Assembly (NCBI GenBank): GCA_964035545.1
Contig: OZ037770.1
Span: forward strand, 11,336,463-11,400,462
Source of the DNA: Bugula neritina
Lineage: Eukaryota; Bryozoa; Gymnolaemata; Cheilostomatida; Bugulidae
Reading direction: 5' to 3'
DNA: 64,000 nt
Each line of letters starts with the position of its first letter. Within the stretch, counting starts at the first letter, position 1. The notes beneath the pieces were generated by a model that worked only from the letters and a program-made list of their open reading frames with translations, made no database searches and was not told the DNA's origin. Below are positions 25,456-37,600 of the stretch, piece by piece. The position numbers were made by a program, and so were the translations under genes.

Positions 25456-26322
25456 CTCAATATGTTTTTATGATATTTATTCTCTTTTTATTTAACAAGT
25501 CGCTTATTGAAATGGATGTAAGTTTAGCTGTTATTAAAGTAATTTCTTATGTAACATTTATAGCATTGTAAACTTGTGCCCTTAATTAAGATGTAAATCC
25601 AATAAAAGGAATAAAGCAACACCATTACTGCTACGTAGCTCTTATAGTCAGTTAAAGTTTTTCTACATAAAATATAATTATACGTACAAAGTATAAATGT
25701 TTGGAGTCTATCACACCAGCTCATGTATGAATCTTGGCATTAGTCGTGTGACTTTGATGAATATCAAAATGCTATTCACAGTTGCAAACTATTTTGAGAT
25801 GAGATAGTGCTCAATACTTTCTTATCTCCCAATCCAAAGTACACTTCTTGGTGATAAAATACTAACATGTCTTATAGACTAGTTAGTAAAGTACTCTACC
25901 TCAAGGTACATCCACCTGCTGTAACAAACTAAACAAGTGCTACTTCATCTTACTCTCTGTACAACAAACCTGGCTAAAACGTGAGTTGTAATACGAGAGT
26001 TGTTGTATTATCATTGTAAATAGATTCGTAGTAATACAGTGTGGTGTCATAGATCCAGGGCACCTTGCAGTACTGACTTGCATTGACAAGTGAGCTCAGC
26101 CCTTAGCACTAACTTGGAATGCAGTATCACAGTTCTGTTAGAAATATCTGTTGTATGAAAAATGTCTCTTTTTACCAGAAGTACAGATGAGATGTCTTGT
26201 CGTGAAATATAATAATAGTTTTAAATTGTTAAGCTGTGTGGTTTATAAAAATCCTTATTATCAAACTTAGCTGCATAAATAAAGCATCTGCTTTTACACT
26301 CTTGGTACAATATAGTCTAGAA

Positions 26323-26606
26323 CAGGGGTGTCTAACATTTTTAGAGTGAGGGCCACTGAATTAGAATATTTCATGGCAAGGGTCACATTGTGAAATTTAG
26401 CTTGCATACACACACCATCAGTAGTTTTCAAATAACTTAATTCTAAATTCCTATAAATAATCACACAATGAAGTTCCAACAATTATTGCAGGCTGCATGT
26501 TGTAGCATATATTATATAAAAATAAGGCATTTAAAAGGTGTATTTCCCACATAAATGTAGGCTGAGGGCCACATCCGGTCCTAGGGCCACCTGTTGGACA
26601 GCCCTG
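26323..26606 (+). mobile_element. hAT-like non-autonomous element (duplication copy 1)
   Basis: Begins CAGGGGTGTCTAAC and ends TTGGACAGCCCTG, short terminal inverted repeats of hAT type. GAGGGCCAC motifs recur inside. There is no coding capacity. A clean 8-bp target duplication is not visible (GTCTAGAA on the left, CTTTACAT on the right). Confidence 0.65.
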
Positions 26607-26737
26607 CTTTACATAGCAGCTGTACTTAACTGGAACCTCAGGTTAATTATATTGTGTTAGAAGTAAGGTTGTCATATGTTTACAAATTCAATTATACTCT
26701 TTCTAGTAAAAAGGCTTCACATATAATTACCCAGTAA

Positions 26738-26890
26738 TATACCAACAGTCTGCAGAGAGTAGACAACTCTAGAGAAAAACAATTTGTAAAGAATGTAAGA
26801 TGCCATGTAGGCAGGAAGTGTGTGGTTGTGGACTCTATGATATGTTTGAATAGATTGTTTGAAGTAGAGACAGGGGAATGCATGTGCTAG
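26738..26890 (+). CDS. Short cysteine-rich open frame, copy 1 (uncertain)
   Basis: The frame ends at TAG 26,888 and reads CHVGRKCVVVDSMIC with a terminal GECMC. An in-frame stop lies immediately upstream, so it could only be a terminal exon or a remnant. All five cysteines match the copy at 33,620-33,904, while about nine of 48 codons differ. No signal peptide exon was found and the acceptor is weak. I do not recognise it; it may be non-coding. Confidence 0.25.
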   Translation, partial: YTNSLQRVDNSREKQFVKNVRCHVGRKCVVVDSMICLNRLFEVETGECMC

Positions 26891-27655
26891 AATTAGACAG
26901 TCATATGTTTGTGTAATAATTATTTAGGATTTTTTATGAGCAGTAGATTGTTGTCTAAATATACACGCGGATAACAGCTTGTATAGGAAATGCAGTATAT
27001 AAATAAATATGTGCCTGTTTGTCGAATTTTATAAATTTTATTTGATAGGATATTTTAAGCTGAAAAGCTCACAAGATAGACATTTTTGTTATTTTAAATT
27101 TTTTTATAGTTCAACTTATATAATCATATTCTGTAATCATTCATTCTTTTATAAGCTATTAGATTTACTAAATAATGATCAATATTAACTAAGTAAATGA
27201 ATGATTAAGAGAACAAAAAAAGCCAAATAATTTAAAAAATTTTTAGAAGAATTTTCAAACAACTAGAGCAAGCTACATAAAGTTTAATAAAGAAAGCAAT
27301 AAGGCATTTATATTTCTATGCTCTGGTCTCTGAGGAATTCGCAAAGAGGATTCCAATAAACAAAACGGATCCAGAGAACAGGTTATGAGCATCTGTTGAC
27401 TGAGTAATCCATCTACACATCAGATAGTATAATCTGTAGTGTTGAATGGTTCATGTAGAAGGTCTAGATAATAAACAGAAACATAAAGCAAAGTGAACTA
27501 ATGGAGTAGGCTATAGAAAACGAGAAGACATGCAAGAATAAACAGAACAAGTGACTAATAACTGTTGTAAAAGTCTGATATGAATTTAAACATACGAATC
27601 AGTTAACAGCTTCTTCAAAGTTTTTAAGAAAATATATTTATATTGAGCTCTAACC

Positions 27656-30600
27656 TCATTCGTTGTCTTGAACACAGCAACAGAAAAACTTTAAGATCCG
27701 ATTTCTGCGATTCTGCTGTGTGGCTGGTTCTTGAACTGCTCTAAGATCTACAAAATATTATAGTGTTTCTCTTGGCATATACTGAGTGATGTATTATAGC
27801 AATATTAATAATCTGTTTTATTAGTTATATGTAGTGTTGCGTTAACCTAGCAGCCCCTGTGGTGTAATGGTTTAACGCGCCTGCTTGCAAGCCGGAGGTC
27901 TGTGGTTCGAATCCTGGTGGGTGCAAAAGTTTTACATTATATTCTATTGACTGTTTCACAATGCTATAGTAAGTAACAGTGAGTTTCTTTAAAGTTTTGA
28001 CAGCCTGATTCTCACTAATCTTTTTATAATTCACTCCTGTTTATTAGAAACTAGCTACCTAATGTCTTTAAAAATTTTCAGTTTGTTTAACATTATAAAA
28101 CACTAGTGGTTTCTACGGATTGGTTTGGTTTTATCTGTGGTTTGCTCATCCACATGCATAAAAGTATCTACTAATAATAAACATTTGGCTGACTTAAGAA
28201 TACTTACCATTCTGAACTCCATTAGATACATTAGCAGAAGCTAGGAGTTGCGTCTCCTTGACTGATGGCTTGAGAGTATTCAGAGAAAGATTCTTCAGTG
28301 AGTCTCCACCAGCTTCTGTTCCAAAATATATCAAATGTGTTGCAACTTAAAACTGTTGGTTTAATATAATATTTGTTACTAGTTGGCTAATTGTTTGCAA
28401 TGGGCAAATTTGTTTTTCCATTATAGATTAGCAATATTAGTTAGTAATTAGTTAGTAATTAGTATTGCCAATTTTGTAAATGAAAGTAGTTAACATGGCT
28501 TAACAAAAATTTACACATAAATCAAAATTTTCGATTAACATAATATTTTATATATCGACTGCACAATTGCATGCTTTTAGAATCATATTATTTATCTTAA
28601 GTGATTTAAATTTTGCTTTTTTGCAGATATTTCCTAGCTTTAATATTTACCAGACAATTTGGAAGGTGTTGGGGGATTTTTCTTGCCAATTTCTTGATTT
28701 GAGTCACTATCCTGTTTCATAGACGTGTTTTCCTCATTACTGATAGCATCTTCTTCCTGTTGTTGTGTGTATTCCTTTCTCATTCCATCTATTGAAATAA
28801 TGTTGCTTCAACTTAATTTTTTTTATATGAAAAAGGGCATAATTATACATAAGACTTTGCCAAGTATTGATTCGTTTGACTGATGATAAGTTGTTAGTGT
28901 GTAATTATAGAACTCATTCATTCTCTTTCTTTCATGGAGGCTATATTTTATCCAAGCAATAAATTACACTAATTAGGAATCAAAAAAAGGATATTTGACC
29001 AAGTGACATAGTATATTGAAAAGTAACAGTTTTGGAAGATATTTATTAGCAGCTGAATTTTGTTACCTTCTCTACAATTATTTGTAAAAGAAACAATTTA
29101 TATATTTAAATGTAGGTAATTATAAAATAAATACTTTACCAGCTTTCATTTTCTTATAAGATTAAATATTGACATGCTTTCTTACCAGGTGACATCTGAG
29201 GTTTAGTGGCAGCTCTTTGATTGGCCTCTTGTGCTTTTAGGGATACTTCACTGATTTGTCCAACAGCCTTTTTGATAATACCATCAGCTTCCGTCTGTTT
29301 GACTCCCAACTCCTTAATATCCCATTTGAGAGAAGCTATATCCTTCTTCAACTCATCTATTGAAATAACAGTAACTTGATTTTCAAATTTTTTGTTGCAA
29401 TAAAAGGAAGGTGGTAATCTTACTTTGCAAAATTTATACACTGTTCAAACAAATTGAATGGATGTTGTACCATCACAATTAGTGATTTTCTTATTCATGT
29501 GATCCTTAGAGAAAAGTGGCAATGATTTCCATTCCATTCCATCCACTGAAGTGAATGTCTTTTTTATTTGCTTCTCCACTTGTCTGGGTGCAGTAATTTG
29601 TCGTCCTAATGCGCTCGTTCTATTTTGAGGGGATTGTCTTCTCTCCTTGTTCAAACCTTTCTTTTGGCTTCTGGATAGGTTTGTGGCGGGTTTGAGATTT
29701 GGGTAGAGAACAGTATCGGTATTTGCTGTAATGTTGCAATACAAATGTTTTTATTCTGAGACAAATTTGTGTTAAATATAGAATAAAACGACATCATAGA
29801 TTTACAGTTTAGACTATCTGATGAACTGAAAAATTTAATGTAGATAAAAAACAAGCTGAAACAGAAAAAAGTGAGTAATTTTTTGAACTTACGCATCATG
29901 ATTTCTGGCCAAAGGTGCAGCTTGTGAGTTTTGGGGCGTGTGCCACTTCCTTCAAATTTCTTTAGGAAGTCCTCCAACTTGATTGGCTCTGAAACTGGAG
30001 AATCGGAGAGAGGAGCTGCTCTTCTTGGTTGACTTTTGTTGATCTCTGATATCAATTGATCTTTGGCCAATGGGAGAGGAGAAGCTGTCGTGTAGGCAGC
30101 AGGCTTCCCGTGCCAGCAGGCACCGGCACATCCGCAGTCATTCCATGTCCAGCTTTTAATTTTGCCACATATTTGTGTATTAGCTTGAGTAGTCTTACAG
30201 GAACCCAATTCTCTACACACCCGGTTTTCACTCGGTTTTACAGCTGTTATGACCTTGTTTGGTATGATGTCACATGAGTGTAAAGGGGCATAAGTTGAAA
30301 GAACCTCTGCCTTCTTTAAGTATCTCTCCTGTTTGTCTTTGCTGCTACCAAACATTCAATAAGCACACATTTAGTATGTAAAGAAACAGTTGATGTTGCA
30401 TTTATCTGTACTACAATCTTATAACACTTAATATGTAGATCGACGTCCTAAAAATCCAACTTTTTATTTGAAATATACCAACATCTCAATGTTATTAAAT
30501 TCATAGAAAACATGTCTTCATAAAACTTCTTCTTACCCCTGAGCCCTGCCTTGTCTGCTTACAGCTCGACGATTTGACCAAAAAAACTCTTTGAAAACGA

Positions 30601-30880
30601 GTCTAAATGCAGCACAATCATAGCAAATTACCTCCCACTTGCTGTAACAAATAATTATCACACTTGAAGTAAATCTTTTCCTAATTTGAAGGTGGTAAAA
30701 TCTTAACAAATCAAAGCAAAAGCATCATAAAAGTGTCAAATAATGAAGATAACAGAGAATAACAATAAATATTAATATATATTATATTCATTGAAAAACT
30801 ATTACTTACTGATACACCTTGGCTGCCATGACAATGGATGCTAGCAGGAGAATTAGAGAAACCAGTATAAGCGAGAACAT
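27656..30880 (-). CDS. Unrecognised signal-bearing, Cys-rich, coiled-coil protein, copy 1
   Basis: Eight exons on the minus strand: 30880-30810, 30641-30537, 30344-29893, 29725-29471, 29356-29186, 28788-28651, 28315-28208 and 27747-27656, giving 463 residues. Exons 4-7 are all symmetric phase 1-1. Residues 1-20 are hydrophobic (MFSLILVSLILLLASIVMAA), a signal peptide or anchor. Exon 3 has a cysteine cluster (CRELGSC, then C, then NDCGCAGAC). Exons 3-4 are basic and proline-rich. Exon 5 is a heptad-like charged helix (ELKKDIASLKWDIKELG). The end is RRNRILKFFCCCVQDNE, a polybasic patch plus Cys triplet that suggests palmitoylation. I recognise no domain. A second, equally intact copy lies at 34,655-37,871; the intact frame in both and agreement of every splice site support a real gene. 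Exon 3 may start at either of two AGs three bases apart. Confidence 0.75.
27847..27925 (+). repeat. tRNA-headed SINE in intron 7 of the copy 1 unknown gene
   Basis: GTGGTGTAATGGTTTAACGC (A box) and GTTCGAATCC (B box), 45 bases apart, with the acceptor end nearly pairing (GCCCCTG with GGTGGGTGC, one mismatch). The anticodon and T stems pair badly, so it is a pseudo-tRNA or SINE head rather than a working tRNA. The equivalent intron of copy 2 (around 34,830) lacks it. Confidence 0.7.
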
Positions 30881-31278
30881 ATTGAAGTTTATATTGTGAA
30901 CAGTTGCATGAAAGATTTACATTTTGTAGAAGCAATAATTAAACTGTCAATCTACAAACTCTGTAAACGCGCAATTAAGGTATCATTGTGTCACTCATTG
31001 TGTCATCCTTTATTATTGAACATTTTTTAAATATTTTGTTTTACTTATTCAATAATTTATTTAGATAATGATAGCAATTGTTTGTTTTGTTTTGAATTAT
31101 TTTTATAGTGTACTTTGTAATAATTTGTGAGGCATTTATGATGTAAACCATTTACTAGTTTGTTAGGTTGAATCCTTTATCCTATAAAACACAGTATTTA
31201 TATATAGATATAAGAAGTGGGAGGAGCTTCCTTAATAAAAAAAAATAATAATTTGTGACATCAGTTGAATGCTTAGGG

Positions 31279-31445
31279 CAGGGGTGTCCAATCTTTACAG
31301 ATAGAGGGCCACTGAAAGGAAATATTTCATGACGAGAGCTACACTGCGGAAACTTTATGTTGAGCTGGGGGCCACAGCATTAGTATTTTCAAATAACTTT
31401 CTTTCAAATTCTTATAAGTATAAAAAAGTATTGACATAAATGTTC
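31279..31445 (+). mobile_element. hAT-like element, 5' part only
   Basis: Starts CAGGGGTGTCCAATC and continues with GAGGGCCACTG and GGGGGCCACAGC like its relatives. The 3' terminal repeat is absent, so it is truncated where the homology between the two large copies ends. Confidence 0.55.
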
Positions 31446-31695
31446 AGCCATTGTAGTTTTAACACTTGCGGAACATACGTGTTGAAAGGGCGAGTAAAAA
31501 ACTGTTTTTACCTACTTTTTGCAAATTTTTTAGGATGTCGTTAAAGCTTTATAATGTTTTACACTCAAAGGCAAAAAGCCTAGATTTTACTGATATTGTT
31601 GCCATTGCTTGTCTCTACATTGCTTAACTAATATATAACAGCAAACTTTAAAATAAATTTTCCTTGAGGCACATTTATTTTCAATTTGGCCACAC

Positions 31696-32386
31696 GGGGT
31701 ACAATGGGCCACCTGATTATTGCACCCTGATCACTGTTATTAATTTGTTTGACCAAAAGGTTGGTTGAAATGTTACTAAAATTTACAGATATAGCCATTT
31801 TTAACCGTTTTTTGTAAATTGGTGAAGCTCCCCTAATACATACATCCGGTGAGGTTGAAGCTTTGCCATTTTATGCATAATACAAAACACTCTGCTAGCT
31901 GTTGCTACTAGTAGATAGCCATGATATTCATTATATATTATATCATTGAGGGAATATACATGTATTTTACTAAAATGAATTGTGATTTGCTCATTTGCTC
32001 CCCCCTCTCTCTTCCGTACTCCAGCCACAAACCGAAGCCATGCACCTTAGCTACAATTCATAAAAAAAGTTCACTCGGAATTTTGTAGTACATGTTACTA
32101 ATATTTTTTTCTGATAAAATTTCCTCTAAAGTGAAAATAAAAAAACATTTTTAGTTCTAAATAGTAATGATAATGGCACCGTAGAACCGAGTGATGTGCG
32201 TTTGATTTTGCCTTCCTCTGCTATCAGTGGTGGTACAAACTGTACAGCTAAAACATGAATTTCGCTGTAGATCTGAAAGAATATTTTTATTTATTTGTAA
32301 TATTAAATAAATAAAGATCAGATCCAACAAAATCCGCAAAGTTTCAATATATTTGTTGTGTCCCACCCAGTAGCCCATTGTACCCC
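31696..32386. repeat. Element bounded by inverted GGGGTACAATGGGC
   Basis: GGGGTACAATGGGCC at about 31,696 is mirrored by GCCCATTGTACCCC at about 32,371, with a further GGGCACAATGGGCC just outside. The interior has no recognisable transposase. Probably a decayed DNA transposon; limits are approximate. Confidence 0.4.
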
Positions 32387-33297
32387 GGTACCATGGGCAC
32401 AATGGGCCGATTTTTTCGTCATGAAAATTTCATTATTCTGAAAGTTGTGAGAGAGGTAGAAGCAACAAACTGATACCTATAATAGACAACAGATGCAGCA
32501 TGAAGACTAGAGATTATTGAACTAGTAACTTGAAAAACAGACAAATGAGAGCAAAAAATGCAAAATTCGACCCAATGTGCCCCCCCCCCCCCCCCCGTTA
32601 CCCCTACTGCTATGTTGCTCTTATAGTCAGTTAAAGTTTTTCTACATAAAATATAATAATTATACGTACAAAGTATAAATGTTTGGAGTCTATCACACCA
32701 GCTCATGTATGCATATTGACATTAGTTGTGTGAAATAGATGAATATCAAAATACTATTCATAGTGTCAAACTATTTTGAGATGAGATAGTGCTCAATACT
32801 TTCTTATCTCCCAATTCAAAGTCTTTGTGATAAAATACTAACAGTTCTTATAGACTAGTTAGTAAGTACTCTACCTCAAGGTACATCCACCTGCTGTAAC
32901 AAACTAAACAAGTGCTGCTTCATCTTACTCTCTGTACAACAAACCTGGCTAATACGTGAGTTGTACTATGAGAGTTGTTGTATTATCATTGTAAATGGAT
33001 TCGTAGTAATACAGTGTGGTGTCATAGATCCAGGGCACCTTGCACTACTGACCTGCATTCACAAGTAAGCTCAGCCCTTGTCACTAAGTTGGAATGCAGT
33101 ATCACAGTTCTGTTAGAAATATCTGCTGTATGCAAAATGTCTCTTTTTACCAGAATTATGTAAAGATGCCTTGTCGTGTGATATAATAATAGTTTTAAAT
33201 TGTTAAGCTGTGTGGTTTTTAAAAGCTTTATTATCAAACTTAGCTGCATAAATAAAGCATCTGCTTTTACACTCTTGGTACAATGGTCTATATAGAA

Positions 33298-33613
33298 CAG
33301 GGTGTCTAACCTTTTCGGAAGGAGGGATACTGAATAGGAATATTTCATGGTGAGGGTCACATTGTGAAATTTAGCTTAGGCTGAGGGCCACACTGTCAGT
33401 AATTCTAAATTCTTATGAATAATCGCACAATGAAGTTCCAAGAATTACTGCAGGCTGCATGTTTTAGCATATATATAATATAAAAATAAGACATTTAAAA
33501 TGTGTATTTCCCACTTTAAATCATATACATGTACAAAATAATGTTATTGAGGGCCACATAAATGTAGGCTGGGGGCCACATCTGACCCTGGGGCTGCCTG
33601 TTGGACAGCCCTG
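33298..33613 (+). mobile_element. hAT-like non-autonomous element (duplication copy 2)
   Basis: Orthologous to the element at 26,323: begins CAGGGTGTCTAACC (one G lost) and ends TTGGACAGCCCTG. It was present before the duplication. Confidence 0.65.
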
Positions 33614-33619
33614 CTTTAG

Positions 33620-33904
33620 ATGGTAGCCATACTTAACTATAACTTCAGGTTAATTATATTGTGTTTATCAAACATAATGATGTCATATGTTTACAGATTC
33701 AATTTTTCTTCTAGTAAAGTGGTTTCTAATATGATTACCCAGCCAACAGTTTATACCAACAGTCTGCAGAGAGTAGACAACTCTAGAGGAAAACAATTTG
33801 TAAAGAATGTAGAATGCCATGTAGGCAGAAATTGTGTGGTTGTGAAAACTATGATATGTTCGACTAAATTGTTTAAAGTAGAGACAGGGGAATGTATGTG
33901 TTAG
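33620..33904 (+). CDS. Short cysteine-rich open frame, copy 2 (uncertain)
   Basis: A single frame of 94 residues from an ATG seven bases after the hAT-like element to TAG at 33,902. The N-terminal part is fairly hydrophobic (FRLIILCLSNIMMSYVY). The C-terminal part has five cysteines spaced C-x5-C-x6-C-x10-C-x-C, ending GECMC. Copy 1 keeps only the C-terminal part open. No homologue recognised; could be a chance frame in duplicated non-coding DNA. Confidence 0.3.
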   Translation: MVAILNYNFRLIILCLSNIMMSYVYRFNFSSSKVVSNMITQPTVYTNSLQRVDNSRGKQFVKNVECHVGRNCVVVKTMICSTKLFKVETGECMC

Positions 33905-34654
33905 AATTAAACATGTGATATGTTTGCGTAATAATTATTTAGGATTTTTTATGAGCAGTAGATTGTTGTCTAAATATACACGCATATAACAGCTTGTATA
34001 GCAATGTATATAAATAATTATGGGCCAGTTTAATAAGTTTTATAAATTTTATTTAATAGGATATTTTGAAGTGAAAAACTCACAAGGTAGACGTATAATT
34101 TTTAGTTATTCTTTGAATTGTTTTTATACTCTCTAATTATTCATTCCTTGCTAAGCTACTAGATTTACTAAATAATGATCAATATTAACTAAGTGAATGA
34201 ATAATTAAGAGAACAAAAAAGCCAAATAATTTAAAAATTCTTTTAGAAGAATTTTCAAGCAACTAGAGCAAACTACATAAAGTTCAATAAAGAAAGCAAT
34301 AAGGCATTTATATTCCTATGCTCTGGTCTCTGAGGAATCCGCATTAAGAGGTTTCCAATAAGCAAAACGGATCCAGAGAATAGGTTATGAGCATCTGTTG
34401 ACTGAGTAATTCATCTACACATCAGATAACATAAGCTGTAGTGTTGAATGGTTCATGTAGAAGATCTATAAATAATAAACAGAAACATAAAGCAAAGTGA
34501 AGTAATGGAGTATATGAAACGAGAAGACATGCAAGAATAAACAGAACAAGTGACTAATAACTGTTGTAAAAGTCTGATATGAATCTAAACATACCGATAA
34601 ATTAACAGCTTCTTTAATATTTTTAAGAAAATATATTTATATTGAGCTTTAACC

Positions 34655-37600
34655 TCATTCGTTGTCTTGAACACAGCAACAGAAAAACTTTAAGATTCGA
34701 TTTCTGCGATTCTGCTGTGTGGCTGGTTCTTGAACTGCTCTAAGCTCTACAAAATATTATAGTGCTTCTCTTGACATATACTGAGTGATGTATTATAGCA
34801 ACATGATCAATAATCATTCTTATTAGTTATATTTTATAATTGGCTACTTCACAATGCTATAGCCAATAAGAGTGAGTTTCTTTAAAGGTTTGACAGCCTG
34901 ATTCTAACTAATTTTTTTATAATTCACTCCTGTTTATTAGAAACTAGCTTCTTAATGTCTTAAGTAATTTTTCTGTTTGTTTGATATTATAAAACCCTAA
35001 ATGTGTGGTTTCGAAAGATTGGTTTGGTTTTATCTGGGGTTTGCTCATCAACATGCATAAAAGTATCCACTAATAATAAATATTTGGCTGACTTAAGAAT
35101 ACTTACCATTCTGAACTTCATTAGGTGCATTAGAAGGAGCTAGGAGTTGCGTCTCCTTGACTGATTGTTGGAGAATATTTAGAGAAAGAGTCTTGCATGA
35201 GTCTCCACCAGCTTCTGTTGTAAAATATATCAAATTTTTTGCAACTTAAAACTGTTGGTTTAAGACTAATATAATATTTGTTTCTAGTTGGCTAATTGCT
35301 TATAAGGAGAAAAATCTGTCTTTCCATTATATAGATTTGTAATAATTATTAGTTAGTATTGCCAATTTTGTAAATGAAAGTAGCTGATATGGCTTAATAA
35401 AAATTTACATATGGATCAAAATTTTTGATTGACATAATATTTTGTATATATCGACTGCACAATTGCAAGCTTTTAGAATAATATTTATCTCAAATGACAT
35501 CCTTAAGTGATTTAAATTTTGCTTCTTTGCAGATGTTTCCTAGCTTTAATATTTACCAGATAATTTGGAAGGTGTTGGGGGATTTTCCTCGGCAATTTCT
35601 TGATTTGAGTTAACATCCTGTTTCATAGACGTGTTTTCTTCATTACCGGTAGCATCTTCTTCCTGTTGTGGTGTGTATTCCATTCTCATTCCACCTATTG
35701 AAATAATGTTGTTTCAAATTATATTTTTTATATAAAAGGGCATAACCATATATGATTTTGTGAAGTATTAAAAAATAATGTCGTTTCAACTTACTCTTTT
35801 TATATAAAAGGGTATAATTATCTGAGATTTTTGTAAAGTGTTGATTAGTTTGACTGATAGTAAGTTATTAGTGCGCAGTTAAAACTCATTCATTCACTTT
35901 CTTTCATAGAGGCTATGTTTCCTTAAACTGTTGGATTATTCAAGCAATAAAATACATCATTTAGGAATCAAAAATTTGATATAATTTGATCAAGTGATAC
36001 AGTATATGGAAAAGTGACAGTTTTGGAAGATATTTACTAGCACCTGAATTTTGTTACCTTCTTTACAAATATGTAAAAAAAACAATTTATATTAAAATGT
36101 AGTTGAATATAAAATAAATACTTTAACAGCTTTCATTTTCTTACAAGAATAAATATTGACATGTTTTCTCACCAGGTGAAATCTGAGGTTTAATGGCAGC
36201 TCTTTGATTGGCCTTTTGTGCTTTTAGGGGTACTTCACTGAGTTGTTCAACAGCCTTTTTGATAATGTCATCAGCTTCCATCTGTTTGACTCCCAACTCC
36301 TTAATATCCCACTTGAGAGTGGCTATATCCTTCTTCAACTCATCTATTGAAATAACAGTAATTTGATTTTAAATTTTTTTGTTGCAATAAAAGGAAAAGT
36401 GTTGCTAATCTAATTTTGCAAAATTTATACACTGTTCAAACAAAATGAATGAATAATGTACCATCACAATCGGTGATTTTCTTATTCATATGATCCTTAG
36501 AGAAAAGTGGCAATGATTTCCATTCCATTCCATCCACTGAAGTGAATGTTTTTTTTATTTGCTTCTCCACTTGTCTGGGTGCAGTAATATGTTGTCCTGA
36601 TGTGCTCGTTTTATTTTGAGGGGATTGTCTTCTCTCCTTGTTCAAACCTTGCATTTGGCTTCTGGATAAGTTTGTGGCGGGTTTGAGATTTGGGTAGAGA
36701 ACAGTATCAGCATTTGCTGTAATGTTGCAATACAAATGTTTTTATTCTGAGACAAATTTGTGTTAAATATAGAATAAAACGACATCATAGATTTACAGTT
36801 TAGACTATCTGATGAACTGAAAAATTTAATGTAGATAAAAAACAAGCTGAAACAGAAAAAAGTGAGTAATTTTTTGAACTTACGCATCATGATTTCTGGC
36901 CAAAGGTGCAGCTTGTGAGTTTTGGGGCGTGTGCCACTTCCTTCAAATTTCTTTAGGAAGTCCTCCAACTTGATTGGCTCTGAAACTGGAGAATCGGAGA
37001 GAGGAGCTGCTCTTCTTGGTTGACTTTTGTTGATCTCTGATATCAATTGATCTTTGGCCAATGGGAGAGGAGAAGCTGTCGTGTAGGCAGCAGGCTTCCC
37101 GTGCCAGCAGGCACCGGCACATCCGCAGTCATTCCATGTCCAGCTTTTAATTTTGCCACATATTTGTGTATTAGCTTGAGTAGTCTTACAGGAACCCAAT
37201 TCTCTACACACCCGGTTTTCACTCGGTTTTACAGCTGTTATGACCTTGTTTGGTATGATGTCACATGAGTGTAAAGGGGCATAAGTTGAAAGAACCTCTG
37301 CCTTCTTTAAGTATCTCTCCTGTTTGTCTTTGCTGCTACCAAACATTCAATAAGCACACATTTAGTATGTAAAGAAACAGTTGATGTTGCATTTATCTGT
37401 ACTACAATCTTATAACACTTAATATGTAGATCGACGTCCTAAAAATCCAACTTTTTATTTGAAATATACCAACATCTCAATGTTATTAAATTCATAGAAA
37501 ACATGTCTTCATAAAACTTCTTCTTACCCCTGAGCCCTGCCTTGTCTGCTTACAGCTCGACGATTTGACCAAAAAAACTCTTTGAAAACGAGTCTAAATG

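Larger units (their letters stand above)
24700..25617 (+). other. GLUT A 3' UTR and flank
   Basis: No further gene. It holds the hairpin described separately and a poly(A) signal near 25,450, and runs into the start of the large duplication. Confidence 0.5.
25618..31410. repeat. Large duplicated block, copy 1
   Basis: Aligns with 32,606-38,379 at an offset of 6,986-6,991 over nearly its whole length. Shared contents in order: a leading segment, a hAT-like element, a cysteine-rich open frame, an entire minus-strand eight-exon gene and a second hAT-like element. Divergence is roughly a tenth in most of it but zero from about 29,721 to 30,981. A SINE at 27,847 is present only here. Confidence 0.95.
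30881..32605. other. Upstream flank of copy 1 gene and spacer between the duplicates
   Basis: Contains the putative promoter of the minus-strand gene, a hAT-like element at 31,279, an inverted-repeat element (31,696-32,386) and a run of 16 C at 32,581-32,596. Short open frames on the minus strand (31,801-32,028; 32,157-32,402) have no family I can name. Confidence 0.5.

Noticed and set aside
27847-27925. Possible functional tRNA gene
   Set aside because: A and B boxes are good and the D stem pairs, but the anticodon and T stems have mismatches and related heads are scattered as SINE fragments.
30056-30277. Plus-strand open frame opposite exon 3 of the unknown gene
   Set aside because: Antisense shadow of a real exon; no splice structure or family resemblance.
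29651-30355. 234-residue uninterrupted frame on the minus strand (and its twin at 36,642-37,346)
   Set aside because: Only the first two thirds is exon 3. After the donor at 29,892 the frame runs by chance through the intron, and the exon 4 acceptor restores the conserved frame in both copies.
33022-33360. 112-residue minus-strand frame in duplication copy 2
   Set aside because: Broken in copy 1, overlaps a hAT-like element, and has no protein resemblance.
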